NCBI RefSeq assembly: GCF_002865645.1
Contig: NW_020194589.1
Span: 2,269,750-2,333,749 of the forward strand
DNA from: Hyaloscypha bicolor E
Taxonomy: Eukaryota; Ascomycota; Leotiomycetes; Helotiales; Hyaloscyphaceae
Direction: 5' to 3'
Length of the DNA: 64,000 bases
Below the pieces are notes generated by a model. It was not told the DNA's origin. It saw only the letters and a list, made by a program, of their open reading frames with translations, and did not search any database. Positions 17,891 to 30,647 of the stretch are shown piece by piece. Made by a program: the position numbers and the translations under genes. The number at the start of each line of letters is the position of its first letter. Position 1 is the stretch's first letter.

Positions 17891-19305
17891 TGCCGCTCTG
17901 CCGCCGCCCCCCTGTTCTTACCAAACTCGCGAGTTTGTGGTGACAGGATCTTCATTATGCCTTAAAGATGCGAGTGCCATCAGACGAAAGCCAGCATAAA
18001 AAGGCAATATCACTCCAATATTAACTCGCGCCAGGGCCAGGATATGGAGCATCTTGCATGCGCTGCCTGCGCTGATCGAAGATCTTATGGCGATGTCTTT
18101 GCCTATGATGGCTTCTTCAGCCCTTCTCCGAGCCATGCGACAGCGATGTGTAGCCAAGCAGTCGTCGCAGTTTCTCCAAGCGGACACTGAGGGCATTTAT
18201 CACTTTGGGGGTAGGTTTGAGGCCGTAGGCGTCCAGTGCTTGCTGTTACTCCATGGAAAGTCCCAGGAGAAAGCATGGTTGGCTGCTCGAGACCGCCCCC
18301 GTCCAATTCCCCAGTATATTACCCAATTCGCTGCCACGCATCAGTCCTGCTTTTCGTCCTCTCTCGTTCTCTCTCCCCCTCTCTCTCTCACTCTACTTTG
18401 GGTGCGCATGAGGCACCATGATTGTGGTCATCTCCGCCGCGAGCCACCACGGCCCTATCGAATTGCTGCTTTTCTATTTTAATATGATTTGACCCCTGGG
18501 CCTTAATGCAGGTTCGGTAGCGTGTGTCTGGGCGCCTGGTCTGACCCCACCACGCTCCAGCACGCCAGGGCGGCACACCCCTCCCCTGTGGCGTGGAAGC
18601 TTCCAAATTTCTTCGAGAAGCCCCTGGTGGGCCGCCACTGGGCCCGCGGACCTCTCAGCAGTTCCGTCCCATCTAGGCCTGCCCGCCAACTGATTTTGAT
18701 GCCCTTGCTCTGCTTCGCAGGCACTCACTGTCCCAATCGGGCGGGGCTGGCAATGCGTTCCCAAAGGACCTCCCTTCTGCATTTTTCTGGCTTTCCTGCT
18801 TAAACAGTTGCCGTCTCATTCATGGCGAATGGCCGGTGCGCTTGGAGTGATGTTCAAGACGCGTCCGCGCCTTTAATTAGTGGCCTACGACATCAATGTC
18901 AATGCCTGAATAACTGAAAGATCAGACGACAGATATAATGCAAAGGCATGCCCCCTCCCTACCAGCTTTGCATCTCTACTCGTTCACTCCCTATACCGCC
19001 ACATACCACTATATCGCGAAACAGCACCCCTCACGAAAGCCTTACAAAAAAAGATTAAACCATTTGTTTCAAGTCTCATCGCATTCCTCCGTCAAATGCT
19101 TTACTCGGCTGCTCAATCATCAACCTATATAACACATTATATAGACAACTTTCGAAACGCGAGTCGCACCACACCCAAAAAACAATCTTAGCGAGCAGCA
19201 TCCACGAGCCTCTTAGACACACTCTACGGCCCAGCAGTGATCCAGCACGTAGTTACTCTGCCCCCAGGGAGCTGCTGTGGCAGCTCGCTGTGGCGGAATC
19301 CATGC

Positions 19306-20249
19306 ATGTCTGGCTATCGACCAGGCCAAGAGCAGGGTCACGATCCTTATATCGACTATGCTGCACATCCAGAAGCCCATCCCGAAGAGCGCGTTTTCGT
19401 TCCTCATGTACAGGATATCCAGCACGGTGCCGCTCAAGGCCTTACTCCCCTCCACGAGCAGCACCATATCGGGGCTCATCATCAACCGCAGCAGCAGCAC
19501 CATCCTCAACATCAAGTGTTCGAGCATCCCATGGCCCACCACCACCAGTCCCCTCAGTTTGGTGGTGGGCAAATGATGTATGGGGCTCCTCGACAGATGC
19601 AACAACCCACCGGAACCAAGAGGTCGCGCCCTGATGACTTGGAGTTGGGAATGGAGGACATGCCCGGCCCGTCAATGCAACCCGGAGACATGCAAAGTAT
19701 GCCTCCTCAGATGCCGCCGCAGATGGGATATGGTGGTCAGCCAGTCCAGACATATCACAGTCACCCTCTTCCCAACCAAGGCCACCGATCGAAGATGCCC
19801 AGAATGAGTGAAGGCGATTCAAGTATGATTGAAGGACCAAGTGGGGGCGCACCGAGTGTAGTTGGGATGGAAGGAATGCCCGCGCCGGCAGCAAGGCCTC
19901 GCGGTCCAAAGCTGAAATTTACTCCAGAGGATGACCAGTTACTTGTCGACCTGAAGGAGAACAAGTCGTTGACATGGAAGCAAATTGCGGAATTTTTTCC
20001 GGGACGTTCCTCCGGCACTTTGCAAGTCCGATACTGTACAAAGTTGAAGGCAAAGACTACTCAATGGACAGAGGAGACTGTAAATTATGCCTCACTTGCA
20101 ATGGTAGATGGCGCTAATATTTTTCCCAGATCCAAAAACTTCGGACGGCGCTCCATGACTACGAGCAGGAGAAGTGGCGCATTGTGGCACAAAAGGTAGG
20201 CACGGGCTTCACGTCTGCTGCTTGCAAGGAAAAAGCCAGAGAGTTATAG
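19306..20249 (+). CDS. Myb/SANT-like DNA-binding protein
   Basis: Predicted nuclear regulator. Two exons, 19306-20079 and 20130-20249, give 297 residues. The N-terminal two thirds are Gln/His/Met/Pro-rich low complexity (runs such as HHQPQQQHHPQHQ). The C-terminus has two SANT-type helical units: KFTPEDDQLLVDLKEN with TWKQIAEFFPGRSSGTLQVRY, then WTEETIQKLRTALHDYEQEKWRIVAQKVGTGF (each stretch shorter in the raw frame; the intron falls within WTEET|IQKL). Spaced tryptophans fit a Myb fold. The start is the first ATG of the frame; upstream codons reach a GTG, and an overlapping out-of-frame ATG lies 4 nt before it. The gene is isolated by 3 kb upstream and 3.5 kb downstream, as often seen for developmental regulators. 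The target and pathway are unknown. Confidence 0.8.
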
Positions 20250-21752
20250 CATTCAGTGTCTCCAGCAGAAGCTCCCGCTTCTGATCTTGGGGACACAGAA
20301 TATTAAGCTCAAAGCACGACCACAAGGAAACACTAGCCATTCCTTAATGTCTAGATCTCGCACAGACATACTCTCTCAAACCCGTTACCCACATCTTCTA
20401 AACTTCAGTCACAACTCAGACAATACGGACGAGGCCCACTCTCCCACACCCATCACAGGCGCAAAATCTAACGAATTACACACGTCCTTTCCTTCACAGT
20501 ACACTCATTTACGCGACTGGGGCGCGGCAGATTTCATGTTCACTCATTCGCGTTTCCTATTTTCATGAAAATAATGGTCATGGAATAATGACTTTTTTTC
20601 TCTCTTCACTGGGCGGAAAGTTAGGGCGGGCGAGAAACGGCACGGTTACCGGAATGGCAAGGTAAAAAGACGGGCAGGCATAAGAAGGCGCAATGGGGGA
20701 AGGGGTAGATCGTTGAGAGGATATACATCAAGGTTGGCCGATATATGATATTCGATTCGCATATACCTTCTAGGAGCGTTTTTGGGACGGGGTGGTTTTA
20801 GGGGGGCGTGTTGGCGACTTCAGATAAAATCCTAATCTTTTTTCTTTCTTGTCAAATCTTTTCTTGGAAAATACGGGCTCTACAACGGATGCGTCAGAGG
20901 CTTCTACGACGCTTTCGGTCTCTTCTTTTTTGGCAATATATACTTTTTTCTAGGGCTTCTATACTTTCGGGAAGGGGTTGTGCTTCTTTCTTTTCCTGGG
21001 GTTGGGTCAGATGGGTCTTGGGTTCTTACGAGGGATGACTCGGATTCACAATGCGAATGGTTCAGGTTAAGCTTTCTGGGGGCCCGACTGAAGCTGGCAA
21101 TGTCGCAAGTCAAAGAACGAGATGAGAGGCTGGGAGCAAGAGCAATACGCAACAACTATAGATTTCTCTAGTTTTAGGCATCTAACTGCCGTTATACATG
21201 CAAAGCAACAATCTCTTCTCAGGCTGCAGTGGTCGGATGTGCCTCTTTTGCCGTGCTTCGCAGACGCACGAGGTGGGCTGGCTCAACTGAGCGAGGAGTG
21301 AGAAGTCTCGAGAGTGCGCCAGCCAGCTGTCGCACGGCAGCAAGAAAGAGGTGGAGGGAGGATAAACCATTCGCCGTTAGACACTCTTGACGTGCATGAC
21401 GCCTCTCTTGCCGACGTAGCACACCCAATACCGATCAATGCCGCCATTGTTCAGCAAACCTTCTTGCTGCTATGACGTGTTCAGCCATGACTGGATCGTG
21501 AGCAGACGGCCAGCCCTGCGAGCGTTCGGCGGTATGGTGGGTTATGAATCTCCGGTTTCAGAGATGGATCGTTGCGAGGGGGACAGGGGGGTCTTGATGC
21601 ATAACTGCGGTTTTAAGGATGATCATGCGCTCATGCGTTGGGATTTATTGGCCTGCTGGGGCCCGCTGGGGCCTGCGTTGTTTTGTTTGCTCAGCCTTGA
21701 TTGGGGAATTTGAATTATTCAGATCGATCGATCGCGAAGGGCAAAGGAAATG

Positions 21753-21773
21753 GGTCAGGGTCAGGGTCAGGGC
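21753..21773. repeat. (TCAGGG)n short repeat
   Basis: Three to four TCAGGG units. It resembles the fungal telomere hexamer TTAGGG but differs at the second base of every unit and is very short. Confidence 0.75.
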
Positions 21774-21888
21774 TTAGATGGAGGCTGAGTTTGGACGGTT
21801 GGGGGGGTGCGACATTTGAAACGGGAGTGGTGGGTCGTTTATTCATAGGTTGTGGAGCGCGTTTGTTTCTGGGTTTCATGGCTACCGT

Positions 21889-21921
21889 GGCAGCGGCAGC
21901 GGCAGTGGCAGTGGCAGTGGC
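21889..21921. repeat. (GGCAGY)n short repeat
   Basis: About five GGCAGC/GGCAGT units in non-coding sequence. Confidence 0.75.
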
Positions 21922-23791
21922 TGGTTCATCTGCCCCCTTTTTTAGCGGCCGTGCCAAGTTTATGTAGTGCTCCATACATTTTGGGAAATAGATAATCCAC
22001 ACACGGGGAAACGGATTTGGACACGAGTTGAAATTGGAGTGATTTGATCTGGTCTCTTTTGGGTAAGAGGCTGTACAGAGGACGTGCCGCATTATTTCCC
22101 CTTAACTAACAGACGTTGATTTCCCGCTTCCATGTATCCGACCATTCCGAGGATACCCCCACCGACGTGTGGGGAAAGGTACGCCACTGTGGAAAGAAGG
22201 CTGACGAAAGTGAGACCTGATATCATGCAGAGGGGAGCCTTTCTTGCCTTGCCTTTGGAGAAAGACATGAATCTCGTTCTCTAGCCTATCATGGTTTAGT
22301 TTTGCCACGGGAGAGGTCTTGAGGTACTGTATTCCGCCCCCTTTCTAAGCCTCGTGTTGGTGGGGCTCGTTTTTCGATGTACTAAACGTTCTTGGATGAA
22401 GGAAATTTCCTCGTGCCGTGTTCACGCAGGGCTCTTTTCCCAATGTCACTCTCGTCATGCCGTGCTTCCGTTAGCACCCGTGCGGCTCCTTCAAATGATC
22501 CTGGATGATATTTTGCCAAATCTCCTCTTCACGCCTCATAAATCTAACTTCGGGGTCTCCGTCACACAAAGAAGAACAGCAATTTGATGACCTTCTGCTC
22601 ACAAATCTTCCGATCAATTCAATAGATCATGGATCACCCGGACTCTAGAGTTCATGCTGGACATATTGCGCCGTATAGGTCCAAGTCTCACTTACCAGCC
22701 AGCATGAACTGGAGGCCATTGTACAGAAGTCTCCAAATACATTGAGGGCCATGGTCTTCGTCTACCATAAACTCTGGAAATTTGGAAGTGTTCTTTCGAA
22801 GATTGTTCCAAAATACTTCAGAGCGTTCAACTTCTCTCACTGAGTGTGCCCGAAAGATGTGGAGCATTCGAAAGGACCACCGCATTCATTCATCCCAATT
22901 ACTTCAGAACATATGAATCTGAGTTCCAACAACACCGCAAAGAGAAGAAGCTGCAAAGGGAAGATAACGAGCTCTGAGGGGTCCTTAGACAGGAGAGATA
23001 CTTCTCATTTAGGCCTTCGAATAAGAAACGAGAGTGGTTGCAAACGTCGTTGGTGAAGGCTTAAATGCAAAGGTCACAAGCTTTCGTGCCTTCAAGGAAT
23101 GTCCTCGACTGGTATCTCCTCATTGTCCCAATGAGACAAATACAATCCAGACAGCAGGATTAGGCCTTGATGGTCTGTGAAGTTTGAACTGTTCACAACT
23201 GTGTGCTTCAATGTTCTTCTCGGGGCAATTAGACCGTAACTGGGATGTGCCAACAGTTATAGTCCGTAGTTAGGAAAGGCTTTGAACCAAATGAATAATA
23301 GCAGTACACCATATCAAATAACAAGTTGCGAATTGGACCACACAAGATGTGTCCTGCAAGTCGAAGCATTCTCCTGCTCATTGACCAAACAGCGCATTCC
23401 TGCAAAGGTGGAAGGCTAGTAAAAAGACTGTCCCCAATACCCCGCTCTGGTCAGCAACCATTACATGAAGTCGTGGATAGATACAGGCCCATTGGATGTT
23501 TCTGGACTGTTTTTCCTTTGGAAGTTCTTGCATTGACGTTGGAGATGAAGTGTCTTGGAGCACGAGCCATTTCCGGCTGGAAGATCATTTCACCGTTACC
23601 AAGCGAGCCATTTACTTACCCCTTTCTGTACAGATTGCGATGGAGTCTACTATTTCTATTCATTTTCAGGAAAAGTTGGACCTTTATGAAGTGTGGCTAA
23701 CGTGCCCACGCTTCTATAACTAAAATTTGAAATATGAAGGGGCTGGTTGGATAAGAGGTGATATTTTGTCAAGTTATCAAGGTTTGACGAG

Positions 23792-25027
23792 TTATAATTT
23801 TCGCTGGGAGTATCCCCAATATGCTTTCCATGGCAGTCGCCACTCCCGAGCTCGCAGTTCCGGTCGAAACACATCGAAATCGAGCTTTTCCAGCTTTTCC
23901 AGCCATAGTCTTGTAGATACAGCAGGCATAAATACACCGAAACTCCTTTCTATGTCATCCGCCTGGGAGTGATCTTTGTAGCTGGTTTCGGAATATTGAT
24001 GACCTTCCTCCCCCGCATGCTCAAACTCGTGCCCTACGTCTTTTCCTTGCTGTAGATTCTTCAGCATTTCTCTTGCCGTGATCAAATGATCGTTCGCTCG
24101 TGTTGCCACCGTAAATATGGCATCCTTGAGACCGAGAGCCTCAGCCCCATGTCTCAACACCTCCTCCTCTTTCACCCCAGCTTCAGCCATAACATCCAAT
24201 GGTAGCACCACTGCACCCTGACATGTCCCTTGACTTCCACCAAGAGCTCCGTTGAACACAGCATTATTGCTGTGATGGTTTGGTGGTGGGGGGAAAGCTA
24301 TCAGTGGCAAGCCCCTAAGTACGGCAGCAATTCCTGTTGCTTTTCCAATATGACTTGCAACATGATCCGCGGCCATTGATTGCAACGGCAGAACCGCCAA
24401 CGTCAAGTACATCAAGGTTGAATAGGTATTTTCCGCATATGTTTCCAATGCGTCCAAGCTCGTATATGGTCGATTGTCCATGTATTGCTCCCTTGCATTG
24501 ACAATTTTCATAAACCATCCTTTCATTACACTCGTACTTATGCCAGGATGTCTTGATTGTAGTGATGCCAGAGCATAATGGAGCAGGATGGCTACGGGCT
24601 CTTTCGGGGGGGTGCTCGCAAATGTTCTAGTCAGGTTGTCACGCCAGAATTGCATTCGAAGTTCGCCGACTGTCGGGTTGGATACAAGATCCGGTATTCT
24701 GGCAAGCTCAATGTTGAGCGCCCGAATCGAGAGGTAGGCATCTCTCGAGGAGGGAGGGATGAAGGTTTGTAGTGTAAAGGACGGCGAATCGAACTTCCTA
24801 GCAATGGTCAGACGTCGTGTGAGCAAATTACTGTGGGAGGCTTACAGGAGAAGGTTGGCACAGTATTTTCGAGCTTCATCCACGTCTGCGTCTGTTAGTC
24901 GCGATGCATGCGGAGCTGGAGTGCTGTATAAAGTCGTGGCATATTTGCATCTCGAATTCAACAGAATTCTGGGGCATTTCCGAAGCCGCACGCTCGCTCT
25001 CGTAGAACGCATTACATTAAATATCAT
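23792..25027 (-). CDS. NDUFAF6-like complex I assembly factor (squalene/phytoene synthase fold)
   Basis: Mitochondrial protein of the isoprenoid-synthase-like family needed for complex I assembly in animals (family knowledge). Two exons, 25027-24846 and 24797-23792, give 395 residues. The N-terminus (MRSTRASVRLRKCPRILLNS after MIFNV) is a basic presequence followed by YSTPAPHAS. The body has ARKYCANLL, AYLSIRALNIELARIPDLV, GELRMQFWRDNL and an HIGKATGIAAVLRGLP segment, matching the family. Aspartate-rich DDxxD motifs of true squalene synthases are absent, so it is not a terpene-forming enzyme. The C-terminus ends with RPELRAREWRLPWKAYWGY, also family-typical. The start could be the ATG at 25027 or at 25012. 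It is divergent from rad5. Confidence 0.87.
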
Positions 25028-25209
25028 AAACACATCTCGTTGCCATTGATTAGGCTTCCTGCAACCAAACGAAGGAAGCAAGCTTCTACGGCGCCAATGA
25101 AAAGCTCCACTTTACGCGAAGGTGGAAAATCGCGTCCCGCTTGTGACTTCGCGTCTTCCAGAACATCATAAATTTCCCAAATGTTAAGCCACCACGCAAT
25201 CACATCGAT
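25028..25209. promoter_or_regulatory. Shared divergent promoter, NDUFAF6-like gene / rad5
   Basis: Only 182 bp separate the two start codons. The middle contains GACGCG-free but CG-rich patches (CGGCGCC, TTACGCGAAG, AATCGCGTCCCGC) that resemble MluI-cell-cycle-box context only loosely. No TATA box is seen. Confidence 0.5.
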
Positions 25210-28200
25210 ATGAGTTTCGCAGAGTCCGAGGGGCCTCCGGCCAAGAAGAGGAGGTTCTTCACAGAAAAATCGGATATCCTCGACACTTCACTGGCACAGG
25301 AGCCTTCACTCCCGGACGAACTCGACGCGTTCCCTTCATTAGCAGCAGCCCCGGACGAGGGTCATGGATCACATCACCCAACCGACTCGGACGAGGTAGT
25401 TACCCAAGATGGACACGCCGCTCCTGTTGGATCCCAGGTGCCTCTTGGTTTCGACCAGGAAATGTTCGAGAGCTTTGTTGGGGACAAAGTGCCACCGGAT
25501 GTAATGAAGCGGCTGAGGGAAGCTTCTGGGGACAATATGGAGAGGGCTGTCAACATGTTTTTCGACGGATCGTGGAAGACTGCATCATCGACATCTTCTT
25601 CAGCGCGATGTTCAAATTCTCGGGCTATGACCATCAATGCTTTTGCAAGGTCTGAATCCAATGGTGATCATGGAAAGCCGAGAACGCCACCCAAATCCGA
25701 CATTCCTACCCCGAAGCAATCGCTAAGAAACTCAATGCCCGAATTCCGATATGTTGGGGCATTTGGAGTTGGAGCATGGGCAACGAGAAGTGGCAATACT
25801 TTGATCAAGCACGGGGAGCCTGTTCGAATCGAGAGGCAGAGGATACAACCACCCAAACCCCCAATTGGGATGGCCAAAGGTCGACCTGCGGTACAAGTGC
25901 CTCCGAAGCCTAACACCGCCGCAGCAAAGCGTGTTGATGTTATTGTTCGATTCACGAACTCGAGAGGCGAGGAGGTTGGACGGCTTCCTAGGGAATGTGC
26001 CAATTGGGTTTCTACCTTGATGGACCAAAAGGTATGCAAGTTTGAAGGGACTTGCGTGTATGCACCTGATAGAGTCAGGACGAACGACACAATTTTCCTC
26101 CAACTACGGTGTTCATTGCTCAGAACAGCTTTCGACAATGCCGGATTTAAGGTGGCAGAGAATCGTACAACTGGTCTTTTTGAGGAAAAGGAGACCTCGG
26201 AAGAGAAAGAGCTACGGCTGAGACAAGTCGCTCTAGTAAAGCTATTTGAGGAGGTCAACCTCTTGCCATCGACGACATCTGAGACCACCGAAAAGCATAA
26301 GCGCGAGGGACTACTTCAAGCTGCAGAGATAGCAGAGCAATTCGAGAATCAGAAGCCCAAGAAGGGAGATGCCTCGGAAAGTGGAGGGCCTTCACCTCCA
26401 TCTGAGGAGGCAGAAGACGGAAAGGAGCTGGAGCAAGACCAGCTCGATGCACTTTACAAAAAGGCGCAGTCATTTGATTTTAATGCTCCAGCTGCTGAAC
26501 CCGCTGACACTTTTGCAATGAACCTTCGTCATTACCAGAAGCAAGCCCTGCATTGGATGATGTCGAAAGAAAAGGATGAGAAGGACGGGAATAGAGAGGT
26601 GTCTATGCATCCTCTGTGGGAAGAGTATTTTTGGCCAGTCAAGGATATGGATGATAAAAAACTGCCTCAAGTCCTTAACCAGGACAGGTTCTATGTCAAC
26701 CCTTACTCCGGCGAGCTTTCCCTCGATTTCCCTATCCAGGAACAAAACTGTCTGGGAGGGATTCTTGCGGATGAAATGGGGCTCGGAAAGACTATTGAGA
26801 TGATGAGCCTGGTCCATTCTCACAAGTCCGAAGTGGCGATGAGACTTGAACAGTCGAATTCGGCTCCAACGTCCGTTAACAGCCTTCCCCGACTACCTGC
26901 AAACTCATCCGCGGTCGAATGGGCTCCATGTACTACACTCGTTGTTGCACCTATGTCTCTACTGGCTCAATGGCAAAGTGAGGCTGAAAATGCTTCCAAG
27001 GAAGGGACGTTGAAAAGCATGGTGTACTATGGCAGTGAGAAGACTGCAAATCTGCAAGCGTTATGCTGTGAAGCGAATGCGGCGTCTGCTCCCAACGTCA
27101 TCATTACAAGCTACGGGGTTGTACTCTCGGAGTTCAATCAGGTGGCTGCAAGAAACGGAGACCGTGGAAGCCATGGGGGTTTATTCTCGCTCAAGTACTT
27201 CCGTGTTATTCTTGACGAAGCTCACCACATCAAAAACCGACAAAGCAAAACTGCTAAAGCCTGCTATGAGATTGATGCGGAGCATAGATGGGTTTTGACA
27301 GGTACACCTATCGTCAATCGATTGGAGGATCTCTTCAGCCTGGTCCGTTTCTTGAGGGTGGAGCCTTGGAGCAATTTCTCCTTCTGGAAGACTTTCATTA
27401 CGGTCCCATTCGAGTCAAAAGACTTTATGCGAGCTCTTGACGTCGTTCAGACTGTCCTTGAGCCTCTCGTACTGCGTCGGACAAAAGATATGAAGACACC
27501 CACTGGCGAAGCGCTCGTCCCTCTCCCTCCGAAGACCATCGATATTGTGGATATCGAGCTCTCTAAAGCGGAACGAGAAGTCTACGACCATATATTTACT
27601 AGAGCGAAGCGTACCTTTGCGGCCAACGTTGAAGCAGGCACGGTCATGAAAGCATATACAAGCATCTTTGCTCAGATTCTTCGCCTTCGTCAGTCATGCT
27701 GTCATCCGATCCTGACGAGGAATCAAACCCTCGTTACTGATGAAGAAGAGGCTGCGGAGCTGGCTGATGCCGCCACCGGGCTAGCAGATGACATGGATCT
27801 TCAATCTTTGATCGAGCGCTTCACGGCCGAGACAGATGATTCTGCGGATGCGAATGCCTTTGGTGCCCATGTTCTTGCCCAAATCCGAGATGAAGCAGAC
27901 AATGAATGCCCCATCTGTTCTGAGGAGCCTATGATCGAGCAGACGGTTACTGGGTGTTGGCATTCAGCATGCAAGAAATGTCTGCTAGATTACATTACTC
28001 ACCAGACTGACAAAGGCGAAGTTCCACGCTGCTTTAGTTGTCGAGAAGTCCTCAATACCCGCGACGTTTTCGAGGTCGTTAAGGATGATGGCCACCCAGA
28101 TAGTTTTGATGCAAAACCAAAAATCAGCCTGCAGAGATTAGGCTCTAATTCTTCTGCCAAGATTGGTGCATTATTGACACATCTCAAGACGCTGAGGAAG

Positions 28201-28722
28201 GAGCTTCCAGGCACGAAATCAGTTGTCTTTAGCCAGTTCACCTCATTCCTCTCCCTTATCGAACCGGCACTCACTCGAGCATCGATTCCGTTCCTTCGAC
28301 TTGATGGCTCAATGTCACAGCAAAATCGGGCTGCTGTTCTCAAACAGTTTGCTGCAAGTAAGAAGGGTGTTGTTCTACTCTTGAGTCTAAGAGCTGGTGG
28401 TGTTGGACTCAACTTGACAATGGCGAAGAGAGTATATATGATGGATCCGTGGTGGAGCTTCGCGGTTGAGGCACAGGCTATTGATCGTGTCCATCGCATG
28501 GGCCAGGAAGACGAGGTCAAGGTTTGCAGATTCATCGTGAAGGAGAGTGTGGAACAGAGGATGTTGAAGATCCAGGACAGGAAGAAATTCATGTGAGTCT
28601 GCTGTCCCCCCATCCTGCAATGGCTACTAATATATTGTGATAGTGCAAGCTCACTTGGGATGATGAGCGATGAGGAAAAGAAACTGCAGCGAATTGAGGA
28701 CATCAAGGAGCTATTGACCTGA
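25210..28722 (+). CDS. rad5: DNA repair protein Rad5 (SNF2 ATPase with RING E3 ligase)
   Basis: Post-replication repair translocase and ubiquitin ligase that polyubiquitinates PCNA and promotes fork reversal (family knowledge). Two exons, 25210-28592 and 28644-28722, give 1153 residues. Order: disordered basic N-terminus (PPAKKRRF, probable NLS), a UBA-like helical patch at about 84-125, a HIRAN domain from about residue 180 (YVGAFGVGAWATRSG), SNF2 N-lobe with Walker A ILADEMGLGKT (about 515) and DEAH (LDEAHHIKNR, about 667), a C3HC4 RING (CPICSEEP...GCWHSACKKC...CFSC, about 900-945) inserted in the helicase, then the C-lobe (VVFSQFTSFL; LSLRAGGVGLNLT; IDRVHRMGQ). All motifs look intact. The domain order HIRAN-SNF2-RING identifies Rad5 rather than Rad16. 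Confidence 0.96.
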
Positions 28723-28961
28723 TCGAGACGGGAATTATTAGATCTTACTACATGCTGGTTGTATTTATAGAGTCATGAATGGGACAGGGGATAACGAGGT
28801 CAATATCATCCCGCAGTTTTCATTGAGAGGAAATGCACAATGCATCGTCACATGGTACACCTTTTCTCGTTGATATTTTTCATTCTTTGTTATTGGCGAC
28901 CCTCTAAGCTGAACGAAATAGATCTATTTGGACTAGCGCGACGTTTCTAATCTGGTATCTC
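28723..28961. other. Convergent intergenic spacer
   Basis: The 3' flanks of rad5 and the broken permease gene. It marks the border between conserved genes and the decaying accessory block. Nothing else is seen. Confidence 0.5.
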
Positions 28962-30647
28962 TCAATATGTATATCTAAAGTGCTTGTTCTCCGAACCCGT
29001 AAGGTCCAGAGAAATCAGCTCATTGGCTGAAAGACCTTGTCCATCATCGCTTTGATCCCTCTTGTTGTTCCAGACGCCGAGCAGCATACGAAGCGCAAGG
29101 GCGGCGACTCCAGCAAATGCTGCCACAACCAGTATTGTGATCTGGCTGGGATATATCTGCGAAGGGAACCTGTCGGGTGGAGTTTAAGGGGAAAGCCTTT
29201 GAGCTTCAACATACTGAGGAGCATCGTGCGCTTGGAAGGTCTGCGGACCAATGATATTGGCGATTGCGAAAGAAGCAGCAACCATTCCGTTGGCAGTGAT
29301 CTTGTTTGAGGTCAGTATCATCTCATCGTTCAGTTGCTAGAAGGCCTACCTTCTTAGAGTATCCTGCGACATTTGAGCCGACCCAAGAATAGACAATAAC
29401 CAGTATTACAGTGGTCTAGCTATGGATCAGTAAAGCCCCGCCGCCTCAGGAAGCTAGCTCTTACGCAGTTGATCATATAAATACCAGTCAGAAGGCCTCC
29501 TTCATTCTTCTTGTTCAAGAATGACATCAAGGCTCCGCCAATGGTCACTGGAACGACGAGGACAACGATCGATGCCCACCTAGCATACCCTCTTCCAATA
29601 GCAATGGTCGCAAATATTGTGCTCAAGATACTAATCACGCCGCTAGGAATATTCAGCAAAGCAGATTGCTTGCCATCGTATCCAAAGCCTTTGATCAAAG
29701 TCGCAGAGAACGTAGTGATGACCCCACTAGACAGCGAGCAAAGGATCGTGATCAAGCACAAAAGCAAGATCTGAGCGTCCTTGAAAGCCTCGAATATTTG
29801 ACGTGGCTTCGCATCACTGTTCTCAATTCCAGCTTGGTTGACAGCCAGTCTATCGAGCACGAAGCTCTTTCCTTCATTGGACAGGAAGGTGGCTGCTTGT
29901 GGCTTTGCCGGGAGGAAGAATACTACCAAGAGGCCGACTACAATGTTGACTGCGCCTACTACGACGAACATCAACCTCCAACCTTGGAAAGACGTACTGG
30001 TTACGTGTTGGAAAGCGAAGGAGAGAAGACCGCCGAAGATTTGGCCACCCCCTAAGCCGCAGTACCAGATACCGTATCTGGGCGATGCTTCTTTTCGCTG
30101 GTACCAAGTGCTTGTGATCAGGACGAGTGCTGGAGAGATTACGGCCTCTAGAACTCCCAGGATGATTCGGACGGCGAGGAGTGAGCGAAAGGAACTGCAG
30201 GCTGCAGTGCAAGCAACGGTGGTGCCCCATAGGATCACATTGAACCCGAGGAGTCTTGGTGCCAGGAATTTTTTAGAGCAATATACCTGTTCAGGAGGAT
30301 CAGATTAAATCCAAAAGTAAGTGGAAGAGTTGATGCTTACCTTGCGGGAACTCGGCAAGAGCATACACGATGAAGAAGGCAGTGGCCATTCATGAGAACT
30401 CGTTGCCTTTCAACTGTGCATCTTTTGCTAACCCCATCACATTGGCATACTGTTGTAGGTCAGCTTCATTCGTCTGGGATAATTTATAGGTGGATCAAAC
30501 TTACGTTGATCAAAATCTTGTCAAGGAATTGCATCAGATAACAAAAAAACATCAAAGGAACGATTCTGTAGTCGATTCTCCGGACTAGAGCCCTCTCGTT
30601 GATGTCGAATAATGGCCAGCCGCTTCAGTTTTCATCGGAGTTGCCAT
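28962..30647 (-). pseudogene. MFS permease (Dal5/allantoate permease family), broken
   Basis: Anion:cation symporter-type MFS transporter with introns. Read on the minus strand, the exons encode LVRRIDYRIVPLMFFCYLMQ, then YANVMGLAKDAQLKGNEFS, a membrane core (WYQRKEASPRYGIWYCGLGG and following helices), and the family-typical end LDLTGSENKHFRYTY before the stop at 28962. Three lesions: the ATG near 30647 is out of frame with the LVRRIDYR segment; an in-frame TGA at 30392-30390 replaces the tryptophan of the S-W-M motif; and frame is lost again just before FLAPRLLGFN (about 30270). The intact part from 30238 down to 29480 could still be called as a truncated gene of about 260 residues. Substrate is unknown; the family carries small organic anions. 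Confidence 0.75.

Larger units (their letters stand above)
16268..19305. other. Three-kilobase gene-poor upstream region with simple repeats
   Basis: No reading frame here has protein-like composition. Long frames near 17.7-17.9 kb are translations of CCAACT-type repeats. Just upstream of 19306 the sequence becomes CA/CT-rich with AT islands, as in fungal leaders, so part of this interval is probably 5' UTR and promoter of the Myb-like gene that follows. Confidence 0.5.
20250..23791. other. Gene-poor 3.5-kb region
   Basis: The first few hundred bases are probably the 3' UTR of the Myb-like gene. The rest has only short frames without recognisable domains, T-rich tracts near 20.58 kb and 20.83-20.95 kb, and two simple repeats. 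I see no gene. Confidence 0.5.

Noticed and set aside
17691..17999. Pro-Thr and Glu-Leu repeat proteins on both strands
   Set aside because: They are translations of a CCAACT-type microsatellite; both strands are open only because the repeat lacks stops.
21753..21773. Telomere-like hexamer tract
   Set aside because: Units read TCAGGG, not TTAGGG, there are only three or four, and conserved genes lie on both sides.
23326..23700. 124-codon plus-strand frame
   Set aside because: No domain, and the composition fits the surrounding non-coding sequence.
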